DNA of 18,957 nt from Holophaga sp. (lineage in GTDB: Bacteria > Acidobacteriota > Holophagae > Holophagales > Holophagaceae), in NCBI GenBank assembly GCA_031292735.1, contig JARLGP010000240.1, positions 1 to 18,957 of the forward strand, in the 5' to 3' direction. The notes under the pieces were generated by a model. The model had not been told where the DNA came from. It did not search any database and saw only the letters and a program-made list of their open reading frames with translations. This document shows positions 1-8,683 of this stretch, piece by piece. The first letter of the stretch is position 1. Every line of letters begins with the position of its first letter. A program made the translations under genes and the position numbers.

Positions 1-2
1 AC

Positions 3-428
3 CTGGGGCCGCCCGCGCTGCCCGGGGGCGGCCCCGTGGCCGTGCCGCACTTCGTGGCCGCCAACACCATCGACCGGCTGTTCATGTCGCCCTCCGCCAA
101 CGCCCCCGGGGGCGCCTGGACCCAGAACCAGGCCAATGCCATGTTCGGCTTCACCCCCCGGCAGCCCTGGGCCGAGGTGGGCTACAAGGGCCCCTACCTG
201 GGCTCGGAACTGCAGAGCATGATGGATCCCTGGGGCACCCGGTACCTCATCCTGGGCTACAACGAGCACGGGCAGGCCACCGGCGGGCCCATCTGGATCG
301 TTTCCGCCGGCCCCCGGAAGACCATCACCCCCGCCAACCTGACCCCGGACGGCGGCACCCACGAATACACCTCCCACTGGACCCTGGCCGGCCTGTCCGA
401 GCAGAACCTCGTGCTCCGGGTGAACTGA
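3..428 (+). CDS. C-terminal part of a pseudopilin-like protein (5' end outside window)
   Basis: The reading frame is open to the left edge, so the N-terminus is missing. A GTG at 36 lies in frame but has no ribosome binding site and is probably internal. The visible 140 or so residues carry GPYLGSEL, then DPWGTRYLI, then IWIVSAGP. This order is typical of the C-terminal globular domain of type II secretion or type IV pilin-like proteins (GspG-like fold), where DPWG is followed by a loop and an I-V-SAGP strand. The hydrophobic pilin helix would lie upstream and cannot be seen. The family assignment is by motif only; a different secreted protein sharing this fold is possible. The stop lies only 4 bp from the end of the convergent cyclophilin gene. 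Confidence 0.5.
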   Translation: MGPPALPGGGPVAVPHFVAANTIDRLFMSPSANAPGGAWTQNQANAMFGFTPRQPWAEVGYKGPYLGSELQSMMDPWGTRYLILGYNEHGQATGGPIWIVSAGPRKTITPANLTPDGGTHEYTSHWTLAGLSEQNLVLRVN

Positions 429-432
429 GGGC

Positions 433-1005
433 TCAGGCGGCCGGCTTGCCGGCCTGCACCAGCTTGGCGCCGGTGATCACCACCGGCGTCACCGGCCGGT
501 CGCCGGGGCCGGTCTGCACGTCCTTGATCCGGTCCACGATGTCCATGCCCTTCACCACGTGGCCGAACACGCAGTAGCCCCATCCGTCCTGGCCCGGGTA
601 GTCCAGGAAGGCGTTGTCCACCACGTTCACGAAGAACTGGGCCGTGGCGCTGTGCGGGTTGGAGGTGCGGGCCATGGCCACCGAGCCCCGCACGTTCTTC
701 AGCCCCGCGGCCATGGCCTCCTTGGCCTCGTTGGGAATGGGCGCCCGGGTGGGCTTTTCGGCGCCGTCCGCGGTCATGCCGCCGCCCTGGATCATGAAGC
801 GGGAGATGACCCGGTGGAAGGTGGTGCCGTTGTACTGGCCGGATTTCACGTAGGCCAGGAAGTTGGCCGCGGTCTTGGGGGTCGCCGCGGGGTTGAGCTC
901 CACCGTGAAGCTGCCCAGGGTGGTGGTGAAGGTCACCTGGGGCTTGGGCGCCGCGGCGAACGCCGCGACGGTGGCAAAGGCGAGAAGGAAGGCGCTTGGG
1001 CGCAT
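433..1005 (-). CDS. Secreted peptidyl-prolyl cis-trans isomerase, cyclophilin type (PpiA-like)
   Basis: Product of 190 aa that catalyses cis-trans isomerisation of X-Pro bonds. A signal peptide (MRPSAFLLAFATVAAFAAA) predicts a periplasmic location, where it would assist folding of exported proteins. Cyclophilin motifs appear in order: FHRVISRFMIQGG with the catalytic Arg, then ARTSNPHSATAQFFVN, then GYCVFGHVVKGMDIVD. The length suits bacterial PpiA/PpiB. The ATG at 1005 was chosen over a longer frame reaching 1128 because AGGAG sits 7 bases upstream and the signal peptide starts there; the upstream codons come from AT-rich leader sequence. A CATAAT -10-like box on this strand (about 1037-1042) lies beside a palindrome at 1043-1057. 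It is convergent with the pseudopilin-like gene. Confidence 0.9.
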   Translation of the reverse strand: MRPSAFLLAFATVAAFAAAPKPQVTFTTTLGSFTVELNPAATPKTAANFLAYVKSGQYNGTTFHRVISRFMIQGGGMTADGAEKPTRAPIPNEAKEAMAAGLKNVRGSVAMARTSNPHSATAQFFVNVVDNAFLDYPGQDGWGYCVFGHVVKGMDIVDRIKDVQTGPGDRPVTPVVITGAKLVQAGKPAA

Positions 1006-1042
1006 GGCCAGGCTCCTGTGGGGGAAACGGAAAGGTCCATTA

Positions 1043-1057
1043 TGCCCAGGCTGGGCA
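1043..1057. promoter_or_regulatory. 15-bp palindrome upstream of the cyclophilin gene
   Basis: TGCCCAG-G-CTGGGCA is a perfect inverted repeat with 7-bp arms around one central base. It directly abuts a CATAAT sequence on the minus strand that could be the -10 box of the cyclophilin gene. It could be a dimeric regulator site or chance in GC-rich DNA. No regulator is identified. Confidence 0.3.
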
Positions 1058-1097
1058 GCGGGCTGGAAAAAAGCGGTTCCCAAAATCCATTGTGAAT

Positions 1098-1118
1098 AAA
1101 TATGTTTCAGACATATTT
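1098..1118. repeat. 8-bp perfect inverted repeat upstream of the GGDEF-EAL promoter
   Basis: AAATATGT and ACATATTT are exact inverted copies separated by TTCAG. The repeat ends three bases before the -35 box of the putative promoter at 1122-1150, a usual place for an activator site. In RNA it would form an AT-rich hairpin without a U-tract, so it is a poor terminator. Confidence 0.4.
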
Positions 1119-1121
1119 TGC

Positions 1122-1150
1122 TTGCCATCTTTATATTTTGAGCTTATTTT
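1122..1150 (+). promoter_or_regulatory. Putative sigma-70 promoter of the GGDEF-EAL gene
   Basis: TTGCCA at 1122-1127 (five of six consensus bases) and TATTTT at 1145-1150 (four of six) are spaced by 17 bp. They lie in an AT-rich patch (about 1085-1200) that contrasts with the surrounding GC-rich DNA. A start near 1157 would give a roughly 60-base, U-rich leader before the GTG start at 1216. Confidence 0.45.
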
Positions 1151-1215
1151 TTGGGCTGTTCTCGCTTTTTTGATGAATTGTTTTTGTTTTTTGCTGTCCC
1201 GAAGGAGTGCCCCCC

Positions 1216-3261
1216 GTGTCTCCCCGTTCCGTGGCCAAGGATGTCAACCCGGTGTTGTGCGTCGAGGACGATGGGCCGACCCTGAAGGCCCTGGTGAAGA
1301 TCCTGGAGGCCCGGTTCCAGCAGGTGCTGGTGGCCAGGGACGGCGCGGAAGGGCTGGAGCTGTTCCAGCGGCACCAGCCCAGCATGGTGATCACCGACAT
1401 CAAGATGCCCAGGATGGACGGCATTGCCATGGCCCGGGAGATCCGGGCCCGGGCCCCCGGCACCCGGATCATCGTCATCACCTCGTACGGCTCGGCCGAG
1501 CTGCTCCTGGCGGCCATCGAGACCGGGGTCAACGACTACATCCTCAAGCCCCTGTCCGCCGAGCGGGTCTACGCGGCCCTGGACAAGTGCCTGCGGGTGA
1601 TCGTCCTGGAGCACCAGGTCCAGGATGCCCATGCCCAGACCCAGCACGTGCTGGAGAGCATCCGCGACGTCTTCTTCGCCCTGGACCGGGACTGGCGGTT
1701 CACCTACGCCAACCTCAAGGCCGAATCCTACTTCAACCAGCCCCGGGCCCGGATCCTCGGCAGCGTGTTCCAGGGCCTGCTGCCGGACCCGGCGCCGGCC
1801 CTGGAACGGTACCAGGAGGCCATGCAGGCGCAGGAGATGCGCTGCTTCGAGTACCGCACGCCCAGCCTGGACGCCTGGCACGAGGCGCGGATCTTCCCGC
1901 TGGATGGCGGCATTTCCGTCTGCCTGCGGGATATCACCGAGCAGAAGAAGGCCCAGGAGGAGATCCGCTTCCTCGCCTTCTACGACAAGCTCACCGGCCT
2001 GCCCAACCGGACCCTGCTCCAGGACCGGCTTTGCCAGACCATCTCCCGCTGCCGGCGGGACAGCCACCGGGGCGCCATCCTGTTCATGGATCTGGACCGG
2101 TTCAAGCACATCAACGATTCCCTGGGCCACGACACCGGGGACCGGGTGCTCCAGGAGGCGGCCCGGCGGCTGAAGACCTGCATCCGGGAAGGGGACACGG
2201 TGGCCCGGCTGGGCGGGGACGAATTCATCGTCCTGCTGGACGGCATCGACCATCCCGAGCACATCCACTGGGTCATCGACCGCATCCGCAACGCCCTGGC
2301 CCAGGACATCCTGCAAAGCGGCGTGCCGCTCAGCCTCACGGCCAGCATCGGCATCAGCCTGATCCCCGGCGACGGGGAGACCGTGGAGGACCTGCTGAAG
2401 ACCGCCGACACCGCCATGTACTACAGCAAGAAGCGGGGCGGCAACGCGTACCACTACTACCACCCGGAAATGAACGCCAAGAGCCAGAACCTGCTGGTGC
2501 TCGAAAACACCCTGCGCAAGTCTTTTCAGAACCGGGACTTCACGGTGGCCTTCCAGCCCCAGCACGATCTGCGCACCCGGGCCCTGCTGGGCTTCGAGGC
2601 CCTGCTGCGCTGGACCCACCCGAGCCTGGGCATGGTCCCGCCCAGCGAATTCATCCCCATCGCCGAGGAGACCGGGCTGATCCTGCCGCTGGGCGAGTGG
2701 GTGCTGGAAACCGCCTGCCGCCAAGGCCGCACCTGGATGGAACAACAGGGCGCACGCCTGCGCATGGCGGTGAACGTTTCCGGCCGGCAGTTCTGGCAGG
2801 GGGATCTGGTGGCGACGGTGTCCCGGGTGCTGGCCGCCACCGGCTTCCCCCCGGCCCAGCTGGAGCTGGAGCTCACCGAAAGCATGGTCATGAACGATGT
2901 GGAGCAGGCCATCCGCACCATGCACAGCCTGGCCGACATGGGCGTGAGGCTCTCCCTCGACGATTTCGGCACCGGCTACAGTTCGCTCTACTCCCTGCAG
3001 AAGTTTCCCATCCACGCCCTCAAGATCGACCAGTCGTTCGTCAAGGACGTCACCACCAATCCCAACGACCAGGCCATCTCCAAGGCCATCATCGGCCTGG
3101 CCCATTCCCTGAAGCTGGAGGTGATCGCCGAGGGCATCGAGCGCCCCGACCAGTTGGCCTGCCTGCTCAGCCTGGGCTGCGAAACCGGCCAGGGCTTCTT
3201 GTTCAGCGAACCCATCACCGCCCAGGCCGCCCGGGTGATGTTCCTCGGCCGGTCTAGCTGA
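1216..3261 (+). CDS. REC-PAS-GGDEF-EAL response regulator for cyclic di-GMP
   Basis: Product of 681 aa predicted to make and/or degrade c-di-GMP under control of a phosphorylatable receiver. The REC domain covers about 12-130, with phospho-acceptor Asp61 in TDIKMPRMDG and a conserved Lys in LKPLS. A PAS-like domain spans about 145-245 and ends with RDITEQKKAQEE. The GGDEF domain (about 250-415) has intact GGDEF at 333-337 and an RxxD inhibitory site (REGD, 324-327). The EAL domain (about 430-675) has EALLRW, ELTES, DDFGTGYSS, KIDQSF and AEGIE, so all signature motifs look catalytically competent. The GTG at 1216 fits AAGGAG eight bases upstream; a GTG at 1207 would overlap that site. No histidine kinase lies nearby, so it is an orphan regulator. 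Which activity dominates in vivo cannot be read from the sequence. Confidence 0.95.
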   Translation: MSPRSVAKDVNPVLCVEDDGPTLKALVKILEARFQQVLVARDGAEGLELFQRHQPSMVITDIKMPRMDGIAMAREIRARAPGTRIIVITSYGSAELLLAAIETGVNDYILKPLSAERVYAALDKCLRVIVLEHQVQDAHAQTQHVLESIRDVFFALDRDWRFTYANLKAESYFNQPRARILGSVFQGLLPDPAPALERYQEAMQAQEMRCFEYRTPSLDAWHEARIFPLDGGISVCLRDITEQKKAQEEIRFLAFYDKLTGLPNRTLLQDRLCQTISRCRRDSHRGAILFMDLDRFKHINDSLGHDTGDRVLQEAARRLKTCIREGDTVARLGGDEFIVLLDGIDHPEHIHWVIDRIRNALAQDILQSGVPLSLTASIGISLIPGDGETVEDLLKTADTAMYYSKKRGGNAYHYYHPEMNAKSQNLLVLENTLRKSFQNRDFTVAFQPQHDLRTRALLGFEALLRWTHPSLGMVPPSEFIPIAEETGLILPLGEWVLETACRQGRTWMEQQGARLRMAVNVSGRQFWQGDLVATVSRVLAATGFPPAQLELELTESMVMNDVEQAIRTMHSLADMGVRLSLDDFGTGYSSLYSLQKFPIHALKIDQSFVKDVTTNPNDQAISKAIIGLAHSLKLEVIAEGIERPDQLACLLSLGCETGQGFLFSEPITAQAARVMFLGRSS

Positions 3262-3299
3262 AACCCCCGATTGGGGCTAGATTAGGCTAGTGTTCCTAG
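3253..3299 (+). other. CTAG-rich hairpin region between GGDEF-EAL gene and pqiA
   Basis: TCTAG (3253-3257) and CTAGA (3277-3281) can pair around an inner CCCC-GATT-GGGG hairpin (3265-3276), giving a bulged stem that begins at the stop codon. There is no U-tract, so at best it is an atypical terminator or an RNA-stability element. CTAG occurs four times, at 3254, 3277, 3287 and 3296, and GGCTAG is repeated at 10-bp spacing (3275 and 3285). Confidence 0.3.
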
Positions 3300-3317
3300 C
3301 TCCTGCCGGGGTTCTGC

Positions 3318-4574
3318 GTGGTGAAGACTGCCCTCATGCTGGCTTGTCCCGATTGCGACCTCCTGCATCGGGCCGGGAGGCCGCAGCGGCACACCATGCA
3401 GCTCTGCGTCCGCTGCGGCGCGGTGCTGGGCCGGGGCCGGTCCGCCACCCTGGAAACGGTGCTGGCCCTGTACCTCACCGCGCTGGTGCTGTTCTGCCTG
3501 GCCAACGCGTTCCCGCTGCTGGACCTGCGTCTGCACGGCACCGTGCGGGAAGCCTCGATCCCAGGCTGCGTCCGGATCCTGGCCACCCTGGGCTGGCCGT
3601 GGCTGTCCGCCATCCTGGTCACCACCGTGGTGCTGGGCCCGCTGGTGCACCTGGTGGGCATGGCGGCGGTGCTGCTGCAGCTCACCCGCGGCCGGGAGGG
3701 GGCCTGGACCGCCCGGGCCTTCCGCATCCTGGAGGAGTTCCGCCGCTGGGGCATGGTGGAGGTGTTCGTGCTGGGGGTGCTGGTCTCCTACAGCAAGCTG
3801 GCCAGGATGGCCACGGTGGTGCCGGGGCCGTCGCTCTACGCGCTGGCCGGCTTCCTCCTGGTGGCCGCGCTGGCCATCGCCTCCCTGGACCCCCGGGAGG
3901 TATGGGAAGGCGTGGCGCACTGCACCCAGGCGCCCGGCGCCCCGGACCCGCACCCCGCGGGCGGCCCCAGCGCGAGGCTGGCCGGGCTGCAGGCCTGCTC
4001 CGCCTGCGGCCTGATGGCTCCGCTGGACCGGCAGGGGTCCTGCTCCCGCTGCGGCGCCTCCCTGCACAGCCGCAAGCCGGACAGCACCGGCCGCACCTGG
4101 GCGCTGCTGATCGCCTCCGTGCTGCTCTACATCCCCGCCAACGTGCTGCCGGTCACCCAGGTGGTCTCCCTGGGCCGGGCGCACGAGGACACCATCATCA
4201 GCGGCGTCGTCTACTTCCTGCGCACCGGCTCATGGCCCCTGGCCCTGCTTATCTTCGTGGCCAGCGTGCTGGTCCCGCTGGCCAAGTTCGTCATCCTCAG
4301 TTTCCTGCTGCTGTCGGTGCGGTTCCGCTCCCGCTGGCGGCCCCAGGCCAGGGCCGGGCTCTACCGGCTCACCGAGATGGTGGGCCGGTGGTCCATGGTG
4401 GACATCTTCGCCATCACCATCATGGTGGCCATGCTGCAGATGGGCAGCATGGCCTCGGTGGTGCCCCGGCCGGGCGCCATGGCGTTCGCCATGATGGTGG
4501 TGGCCACCATCATGGCGGTGCACAGTTTCGATCCCAGGCTGGTCTGGGACGCCTTGGAGCCTGACCATGGATGA
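3318..4574 (+). CDS. pqiA: PqiA-family intermembrane transport membrane protein
   Basis: Product of 418 aa, close to E. coli PqiA (about 417). This is an inner-membrane partner of the MCE protein PqiB in lipid transport between the membranes. It has two tandem halves. Each starts with a zinc-ribbon-like pair of CxxC motifs (CPDC/CVRC near the N-terminus, CSAC/CSRC near 231-250), followed by about four membrane helices. Characteristic phrases are LANAFPLLDL, EEFRRWGMVEVFVLG and GRWSMVDIFAI. GTG at 3318 was taken as start, with GGGG six bases upstream; GTG at 3321 or ATG at 3336 remain possible. It overlaps pqiB by 8 bp, indicating translational coupling. It could be transcribed from its own promoter or by read-through from the c-di-GMP gene. 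Confidence 0.92.
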   Translation: MVKTALMLACPDCDLLHRAGRPQRHTMQLCVRCGAVLGRGRSATLETVLALYLTALVLFCLANAFPLLDLRLHGTVREASIPGCVRILATLGWPWLSAILVTTVVLGPLVHLVGMAAVLLQLTRGREGAWTARAFRILEEFRRWGMVEVFVLGVLVSYSKLARMATVVPGPSLYALAGFLLVAALAIASLDPREVWEGVAHCTQAPGAPDPHPAGGPSARLAGLQACSACGLMAPLDRQGSCSRCGASLHSRKPDSTGRTWALLIASVLLYIPANVLPVTQVVSLGRAHEDTIISGVVYFLRTGSWPLALLIFVASVLVPLAKFVILSFLLLSVRFRSRWRPQARAGLYRLTEMVGRWSMVDIFAITIMVAMLQMGSMASVVPRPGAMAFAMMVVATIMAVHSFDPRLVWDALEPDHG

Positions 4575-6165
4575 GCCGCTGCGCCAACCCGAGGACCTGC
4601 CGGAACCCGCCGTGCGCTGGCGCAGGCCCTCCCTGGTCTGGCTGATCCCGCTGGTGGCGGCGATCATCGGCTGCTGGATCGCGCTGAAGGCCTACCGCGA
4701 GCACGGCCCCACCATCACCATCACCTTCCAGACCGCCGAAGGGCTGGAGGCCGGCCAGACCCGCATCAAGTACAAGGACGTGGAAGTGGGCCGGGTCACC
4801 GCCATCAACCTGAGCCCCGATTTCAGCCAGGTGGTGGTCACCGCCGAACTGAAGCGGGAGGTGGACGCCAAGCTGTCCGAGAACACCCGGTTCTGGGTGG
4901 TGCGCGCCCGCATCGGCACCAACGGCATCTCCGGCCTGGGCACCCTGCTGGCCGGCGCCTACATCGGCATGGACCCCGGCCCGCACGGCAAGCTGCTGCG
5001 CGAGTTCAAGGGGCTGGAGAGCGCGCCCATCCTCACCCCCAACTCGCCGGGCGCAATGATGGAGCTGAAGGCGGAGAAGCTGGGCTCCCTGAACATCGGC
5101 TCGCCGGTGACCTTCCGGCAGATCCACGTGGGCGAGGTGGAAGGCTTCGACCTGGACCCGGACGGGCAGTCGGTGCGCATCAAGATCCAGATCCACGCGC
5201 CCTACCACAAGCTGATCCACCGGGACACCCGGTTCTGGGATTCCGGCGGGGTGGACCTGAGCCTCGACGCCAACGGCATGCGGCTGCACACCGATTCCAT
5301 GGTCCAGCTGCTCCTGGGCGGCATCGCCTTCGAGAACCCGCCCCAGTCCGAGCCTGTGGAGGCGCCGCCGAACCAGACCTTCACCCTGTTCCCCAGCCAC
5401 GACCAGGCGTTGGAGCCGGTCTACCGGGACCGCCAGCTGTTCCTGGTGAACTTCAACGAATCGGTGCGCGGCCTGGTGCGCGGCGCCCCGGTGGAGTATC
5501 GGGGCGTCCGGGTGGGCCAGGTGGAAGAGGTCCGGCTGGAGTTCCACAGCCAGGAGCTGGAAGGGCGGATCCCCGTGCTCCTGGCCCTGGAGCCGGAGCG
5601 CTTCGCCTTCACCGGCGGGCGCGGCGAGCCGTTCGAGGCGGTCATGACCCGCCTGGTGCGCAAGGGCTTCCGGGCGCAGCTCAAGCCCGGCTCGCTGCTC
5701 ACCGGCAACCTGTTCGTGGGGCTGGACTTCTTCCCCCAGGCCCCGGCCCGGGCCCTGGCCCGCAGCGGGGGCTTCCGGGAGATTCCCACCATGCCCTCGG
5801 CCATGGGCGCCCTGCTGGACAACCTGGCCCGGGTGGCGGAGCGGCTGCAGAAGCTGCCCCTGGAGGAGGTGGCCGGCGAAGTGCGCGCCACCTTCCCGGT
5901 GCTGCGCGAAACCCTGCAGCAGACCCGCGCCCTGATGGCCCGCCTGGACACCGAGACCGCGCCCCAGGCCAAGGCCACCCTGGCCCAGGCCCAGACCACC
6001 CTGGCCGCCCTGGAGCGCACCCTGGACTCCGGTTCCCCCACCCAGACCGACCTGCGCCGCGCCCTGGACCAGTTCGCCCAGGCCGCCCAGGCCCTGCGCA
6101 ACCTGGCGGACACCCTGGAGCGGCACCCCGAATCCATGATCTTCGGCAAAGGCAAGAACCCATGA
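4567..6165 (+). CDS. pqiB: PqiB-family MCE protein, three MCE domains
   Basis: Product of 532 aa (E. coli PqiB about 546). It has one N-terminal membrane helix (about 24-42, [18 protein letters not shown]), then three MCE domains at roughly 47-140, 160-260 and 290-400. Each has the pattern of a V-x-Y-x-x-V-x-V-G-x-V strand pair (for example [14 protein letters not shown] and [14 protein letters not shown]). A long helical, Gln/Ala/Leu-rich C-terminal region (about 420-525) follows. In E. coli PqiB stacks MCE rings and a helical needle to bridge the periplasm as a lipid conduit. The ATG lies inside the 3' end of pqiA and the stop overlaps the pqiC start (ATGA), so the three genes form one operon. 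Confidence 0.95.
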   Translation: MDEPLRQPEDLPEPAVRWRRPSLVWLIPLVAAIIGCWIALKAYREHGPTITITFQTAEGLEAGQTRIKYKDVEVGRVTAINLSPDFSQVVVTAELKREVDAKLSENTRFWVVRARIGTNGISGLGTLLAGAYIGMDPGPHGKLLREFKGLESAPILTPNSPGAMMELKAEKLGSLNIGSPVTFRQIHVGEVEGFDLDPDGQSVRIKIQIHAPYHKLIHRDTRFWDSGGVDLSLDANGMRLHTDSMVQLLLGGIAFENPPQSEPVEAPPNQTFTLFPSHDQALEPVYRDRQLFLVNFNESVRGLVRGAPVEYRGVRVGQVEEVRLEFHSQELEGRIPVLLALEPERFAFTGGRGEPFEAVMTRLVRKGFRAQLKPGSLLTGNLFVGLDFFPQAPARALARSGGFREIPTMPSAMGALLDNLARVAERLQKLPLEEVAGEVRATFPVLRETLQQTRALMARLDTETAPQAKATLAQAQTTLAALERTLDSGSPTQTDLRRALDQFAQAAQALRNLADTLERHPESMIFGKGKNP

Positions 6166-6746
6166 CCCGCCCCCTCCTGCCCGTCCTGCTCCTGGCCGCC
6201 ACCCTGGGCTGCCTGGGGCTCAAGACCTCCCCGTCGGTGCTGTTCCACACCCTGCAGCCGCTCCAGTTGGAGGGGCCTCCTCCGGCCCCCAGCGGCCTGG
6301 CGGTGGAAATCCTGCCGGTGCGGCTGCCGGAGCTGCTCCAGCGGCCACAACTGGTGCTGGCCGAAGGCCCCGGGGGCATGGGGCTTTCCGATACCCACCG
6401 CTGGGGCAACCCCCTGGACCAGGACATGCAGCGGGTGCTGGTGCAGAACCTGGGCCTGCTGCTGGGCAGCGAGGCGGTGGTGGCCAGCCCGTACGGCGAG
6501 CGGGTGGCGGCCGGCTACCGGGTGGAGTTGGAGGTGCGCAGCTGCCAGGCCCGGGACGGCGCGCTGCTGCTGGACGCGGTGTGGATGGTGACCCGGCCCG
6601 GGCAGTCCCGGGCCCTGCTGGTGCGCCCCAGCCTGCTCCGGGAAGCGCTGCCCGATTCCAGCCCGGACGCCCTGGCGGCGGCCCACAGCCGGATCATGGC
6701 GGACCTTTCCCGGGAGATCGCGGCGGCCCTGCTCAGGCGACCTTGA
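6162..6746 (+). CDS. pqiC: PqiC-like outer-membrane lipoprotein (ABC-type transport auxiliary)
   Basis: Product of 194 aa whose start overlaps the pqiB stop by 4 bp. The N-terminus is a short hydrophobic signal followed by LAATLGC with Cys17, so probably a lipoprotein; Thr rather than Leu at -3 makes the lipobox imperfect. The remainder fits the PqiC/DUF330 family: an early [18 protein letters not shown] strand, W near [10 protein letters not shown], and a late [12 protein letters not shown] strand. In E. coli PqiC is thought to dock the PqiB needle at the outer membrane. Identification rests on motifs plus position directly behind pqiAB. Its last 14 bp overlap the 3' end of the convergent chemoreceptor gene. 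Confidence 0.85.
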   Translation: MTRPLLPVLLLAATLGCLGLKTSPSVLFHTLQPLQLEGPPPAPSGLAVEILPVRLPELLQRPQLVLAEGPGGMGLSDTHRWGNPLDQDMQRVLVQNLGLLLGSEAVVASPYGERVAAGYRVELEVRSCQARDGALLLDAVWMVTRPGQSRALLVRPSLLREALPDSSPDALAAAHSRIMADLSREIAAALLRRP

Positions 6747-8325
6747 AGCGCTGGATCCGCTGGCGCAGGCCCACCGCCAGCCGGGCCAGCTCCTCGATGG
6801 TGCGGGCCGTCTCGGTGACCGAAGAGGCCAGCTGAGTGGTGGCCGAGACGTTGCGCTCGGTGGACGTCATGGTGGCGGCCATGGCCTCCACCACCTGCTC
6901 GCCGGTGTGCCCCTGCACCTCCAGGGCCCGGGCGATGGCGTGCACCTGCTCGGCGTTGCGCCGCACGTCCTGCTCGATGGAGGCCAGGTTGGCGGCCACC
7001 GCGGCCACCGCCTTGCCGCCCAGCTCCACCCGCTGGTCGCTTTCCTGGATCAGGCTGAAGATCTCCTTGGCCGCGTTGCCGCTGCGCTCGGCCAGTTTGC
7101 GGACCTCCTCCGCCACCACCGCGAAGCCCCTGCCCTGCTGGCCGGCCTTGGCCGCCTCGATGGCCGCGTTGAGGCTCAGCAGGTTGGTCTGCCGGGCGAT
7201 CTCGCCGATGACCACGGTGACCCGGGACACCTTCTGGGCGCTTTCCCGGATGGCGGCCATGGCCCGGGTGGATTCGCCGGCACTGCTGAGGCCGTCCCGG
7301 CTGGCGCCCAGGGAGTCCTGGGCCAGCTTTTCCGCCGTGGCGGCGCTGCGCATGGCCTCCTGCACCGAGCGGGCCATCTCCCCCAAGGCGGCGGTGGACC
7401 GCTCCACCGCGGCGCGCTGCTGGTCGGCGCCGCGGCTGATCTCGGAGGTGGCGGAGTTGATCTCGTCCCCGGTGGCGGCCAGCTGGGTGGCGCTGGAGGC
7501 GTTCTGCTCGGCGATCTGGGCCATGGCCTGCAGGTCCTCCCTGAGCTGGGTGATGGCCAGGTTCAGGCTGCGGCTGATGTGGCTCAGCTCGTCCGCCCCC
7601 TCCACCTGGCTGTGCACGGTGAGGTCCCCGTGGTGCAGCGCGCTCATGCTGACCTCCAGGTCCTTGGCCCCGCTGCTGACCTGGCGCGCCACCAGGCGCA
7701 CGATGCCCATGCCCAGCACCAGGCCGGCCAAGGCGATCCCCAGGATCCAGGCCTGGTGCTGCCGGCCCTGAAGGGCATTGTTCCGCACCATGTCGTCAGA
7801 CGCCTTGAGGACGGCCTCCTGCAGCCCTTCCAGGGCCTCCCGGGCCTGGCGCTGGATTCCCACGTTGCCTTCCATCATTTCCGGAACGGCGCTCTCCTGC
7901 CGGGTCTTGGCCTGGGCCAGGAGGGCGGCGAAACCCTCCAGGTACTGTTTCATGAAGCCCATTCCCTTCATGGCCAAGGGGCGTTCCAGGTCGGTCCAGG
8001 GCAGGCCCGGGAACTGCCGCAGGATCTCCTGGACCCGCGCTTCGTATTCCTGCATGCGGGGGAGGCGCTTGGCCTGGTAGCCGCCGTTATGGGCCGCCGC
8101 CAGCATCGAGATGTGCACCGTCCGGAGCACGTTGGAGTCGTTGAGGGCGCGCCCGATCATCTTGGACTTGACCACGCACTGTTCCAGCTGCCCGGTGGCC
8201 GCCTGGGAGCCCTGGATCCCCAGCAGCCCCAGGACCGTGATCAGGACCAGCAGGAGGGACTGGATCGAGAGGACCAGGATGAACTTGCGGCTGACGCTAA
8301 GGGAAGCCAGGAAGCGGTTCAGCAT
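6733..8325 (-). CDS. Methyl-accepting chemotaxis protein with periplasmic helical sensor
   Basis: Product of 530 aa. TM1 lies at about 15-38, a helical periplasmic ligand-binding region at 40-190 and TM2 at 192-212 ([20 protein letters not shown]). A HAMP domain (about 213-265) and the signalling domain follow. The hairpin tip is canonical: [39 protein letters not shown]. It would bind CheA/CheW and signal to a motility or other Che pathway; no che genes are in the window. The protein ends RFKVA with no NWETF-type CheR-tethering pentapeptide. The start at 8325 (ATG after GAGGTG) was preferred. An in-frame GTG at 8442 would add a spurious hydrophobic stretch translated from the AT-rich promoter. 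The ligand is unknown. Confidence 0.95.
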   Translation of the reverse strand: MLNRFLASLSVSRKFILVLSIQSLLLVLITVLGLLGIQGSQAATGQLEQCVVKSKMIGRALNDSNVLRTVHISMLAAAHNGGYQAKRLPRMQEYEARVQEILRQFPGLPWTDLERPLAMKGMGFMKQYLEGFAALLAQAKTRQESAVPEMMEGNVGIQRQAREALEGLQEAVLKASDDMVRNNALQGRQHQAWILGIALAGLVLGMGIVRLVARQVSSGAKDLEVSMSALHHGDLTVHSQVEGADELSHISRSLNLAITQLREDLQAMAQIAEQNASSATQLAATGDEINSATSEISRGADQQRAAVERSTAALGEMARSVQEAMRSAATAEKLAQDSLGASRDGLSSAGESTRAMAAIRESAQKVSRVTVVIGEIARQTNLLSLNAAIEAAKAGQQGRGFAVVAEEVRKLAERSGNAAKEIFSLIQESDQRVELGGKAVAAVAANLASIEQDVRRNAEQVHAIARALEVQGHTGEQVVEAMAATMTSTERNVSATTQLASSVTETARTIEELARLAVGLRQRIQRFKVA

Positions 8326-8683
8326 GGGGTCCACCTCGCAGTTGGAGAATATAAACGTTGAAATGACAAACACAACAAAAATCCAACAGGCCAGGGGCCG
8401 GTCCGGATCCTTTTTCCGCGTCAGTGCGGCTATCTTAGGCACCTTTCCGGTCGATTGATATCAATTCACCTGAGCCCGGATTCTGACCTTGAGCTTTGGC
8501 CACTCAAATTTGGAGAGCCGTGGTTTGGCGGGGCGGGGCTTCGCTCGATCCATCCAACAAGCGCTAGCGCCGGTCGGGGTACACCGATCCGAGCCGGTGA
8601 TTCCGGCACCGCTCTGCAGTGGGGTGATACCGGCAGCAGCCGCGCCAGCGGTGCAACCCTCAGGATTCCGTTCGCCGCCCCGT
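8326..8683. other. Intergenic region between the chemoreceptor and aldo-keto reductase genes
   Basis: These 358 bp hold no convincing gene. The part near the chemoreceptor (8335-8390) is AT-rich and should hold its promoter; on the minus strand TATATT (8348-8353) is a candidate -10 with only a weak TTGTGT -35. A 6-bp inverted repeat, GTTGGA (8341-8346) and TCCAAC (8382-8387), flanks that patch. A 12-bp palindrome lies at 8454-8465. From 8470 to 8683 the DNA is GC-richer and shows only weak hairpins; no U-tract terminator for the reductase gene is visible. Confidence 0.5.
8454..8465. promoter_or_regulatory. 12-bp perfect palindrome ATTGATATCAAT
   Basis: ATTGATATCAAT is fully self-complementary and sits about 130 bp upstream of the chemoreceptor start, in an AT-richer patch. 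It could be an operator for the chemoreceptor gene. A related sequence, TTGATATCGA, occurs at 12497-12506 upstream of the bufferin-like precursor. No cognate regulator is known. Confidence 0.3.

Noticed and set aside
1144..3105. 653-aa minus-strand reading frame
   Set aside because: An antisense shadow of the same gene, long only because GC-rich DNA has few stops.
996..3257. 753-aa plus-strand reading frame over the c-di-GMP gene
   Set aside because: It is the +1 shadow of the REC-PAS-GGDEF-EAL gene. Its translation is low-complexity Pro/Gly/Arg/His with no domains.
4510..6126. 538-aa minus-strand frame opposite pqiB
   Set aside because: It is Gln/Gly/His-rich with no motif, while pqiB on the other strand has three MCE domains and coupled neighbours.
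8326..8442. Upstream extension of the chemoreceptor with an extra hydrophobic segment
   Set aside because: The added residues come from AT-rich promoter DNA and start at a GTG without a ribosome binding site. The ATG at 8325 has one and begins a normal receptor N-terminus.
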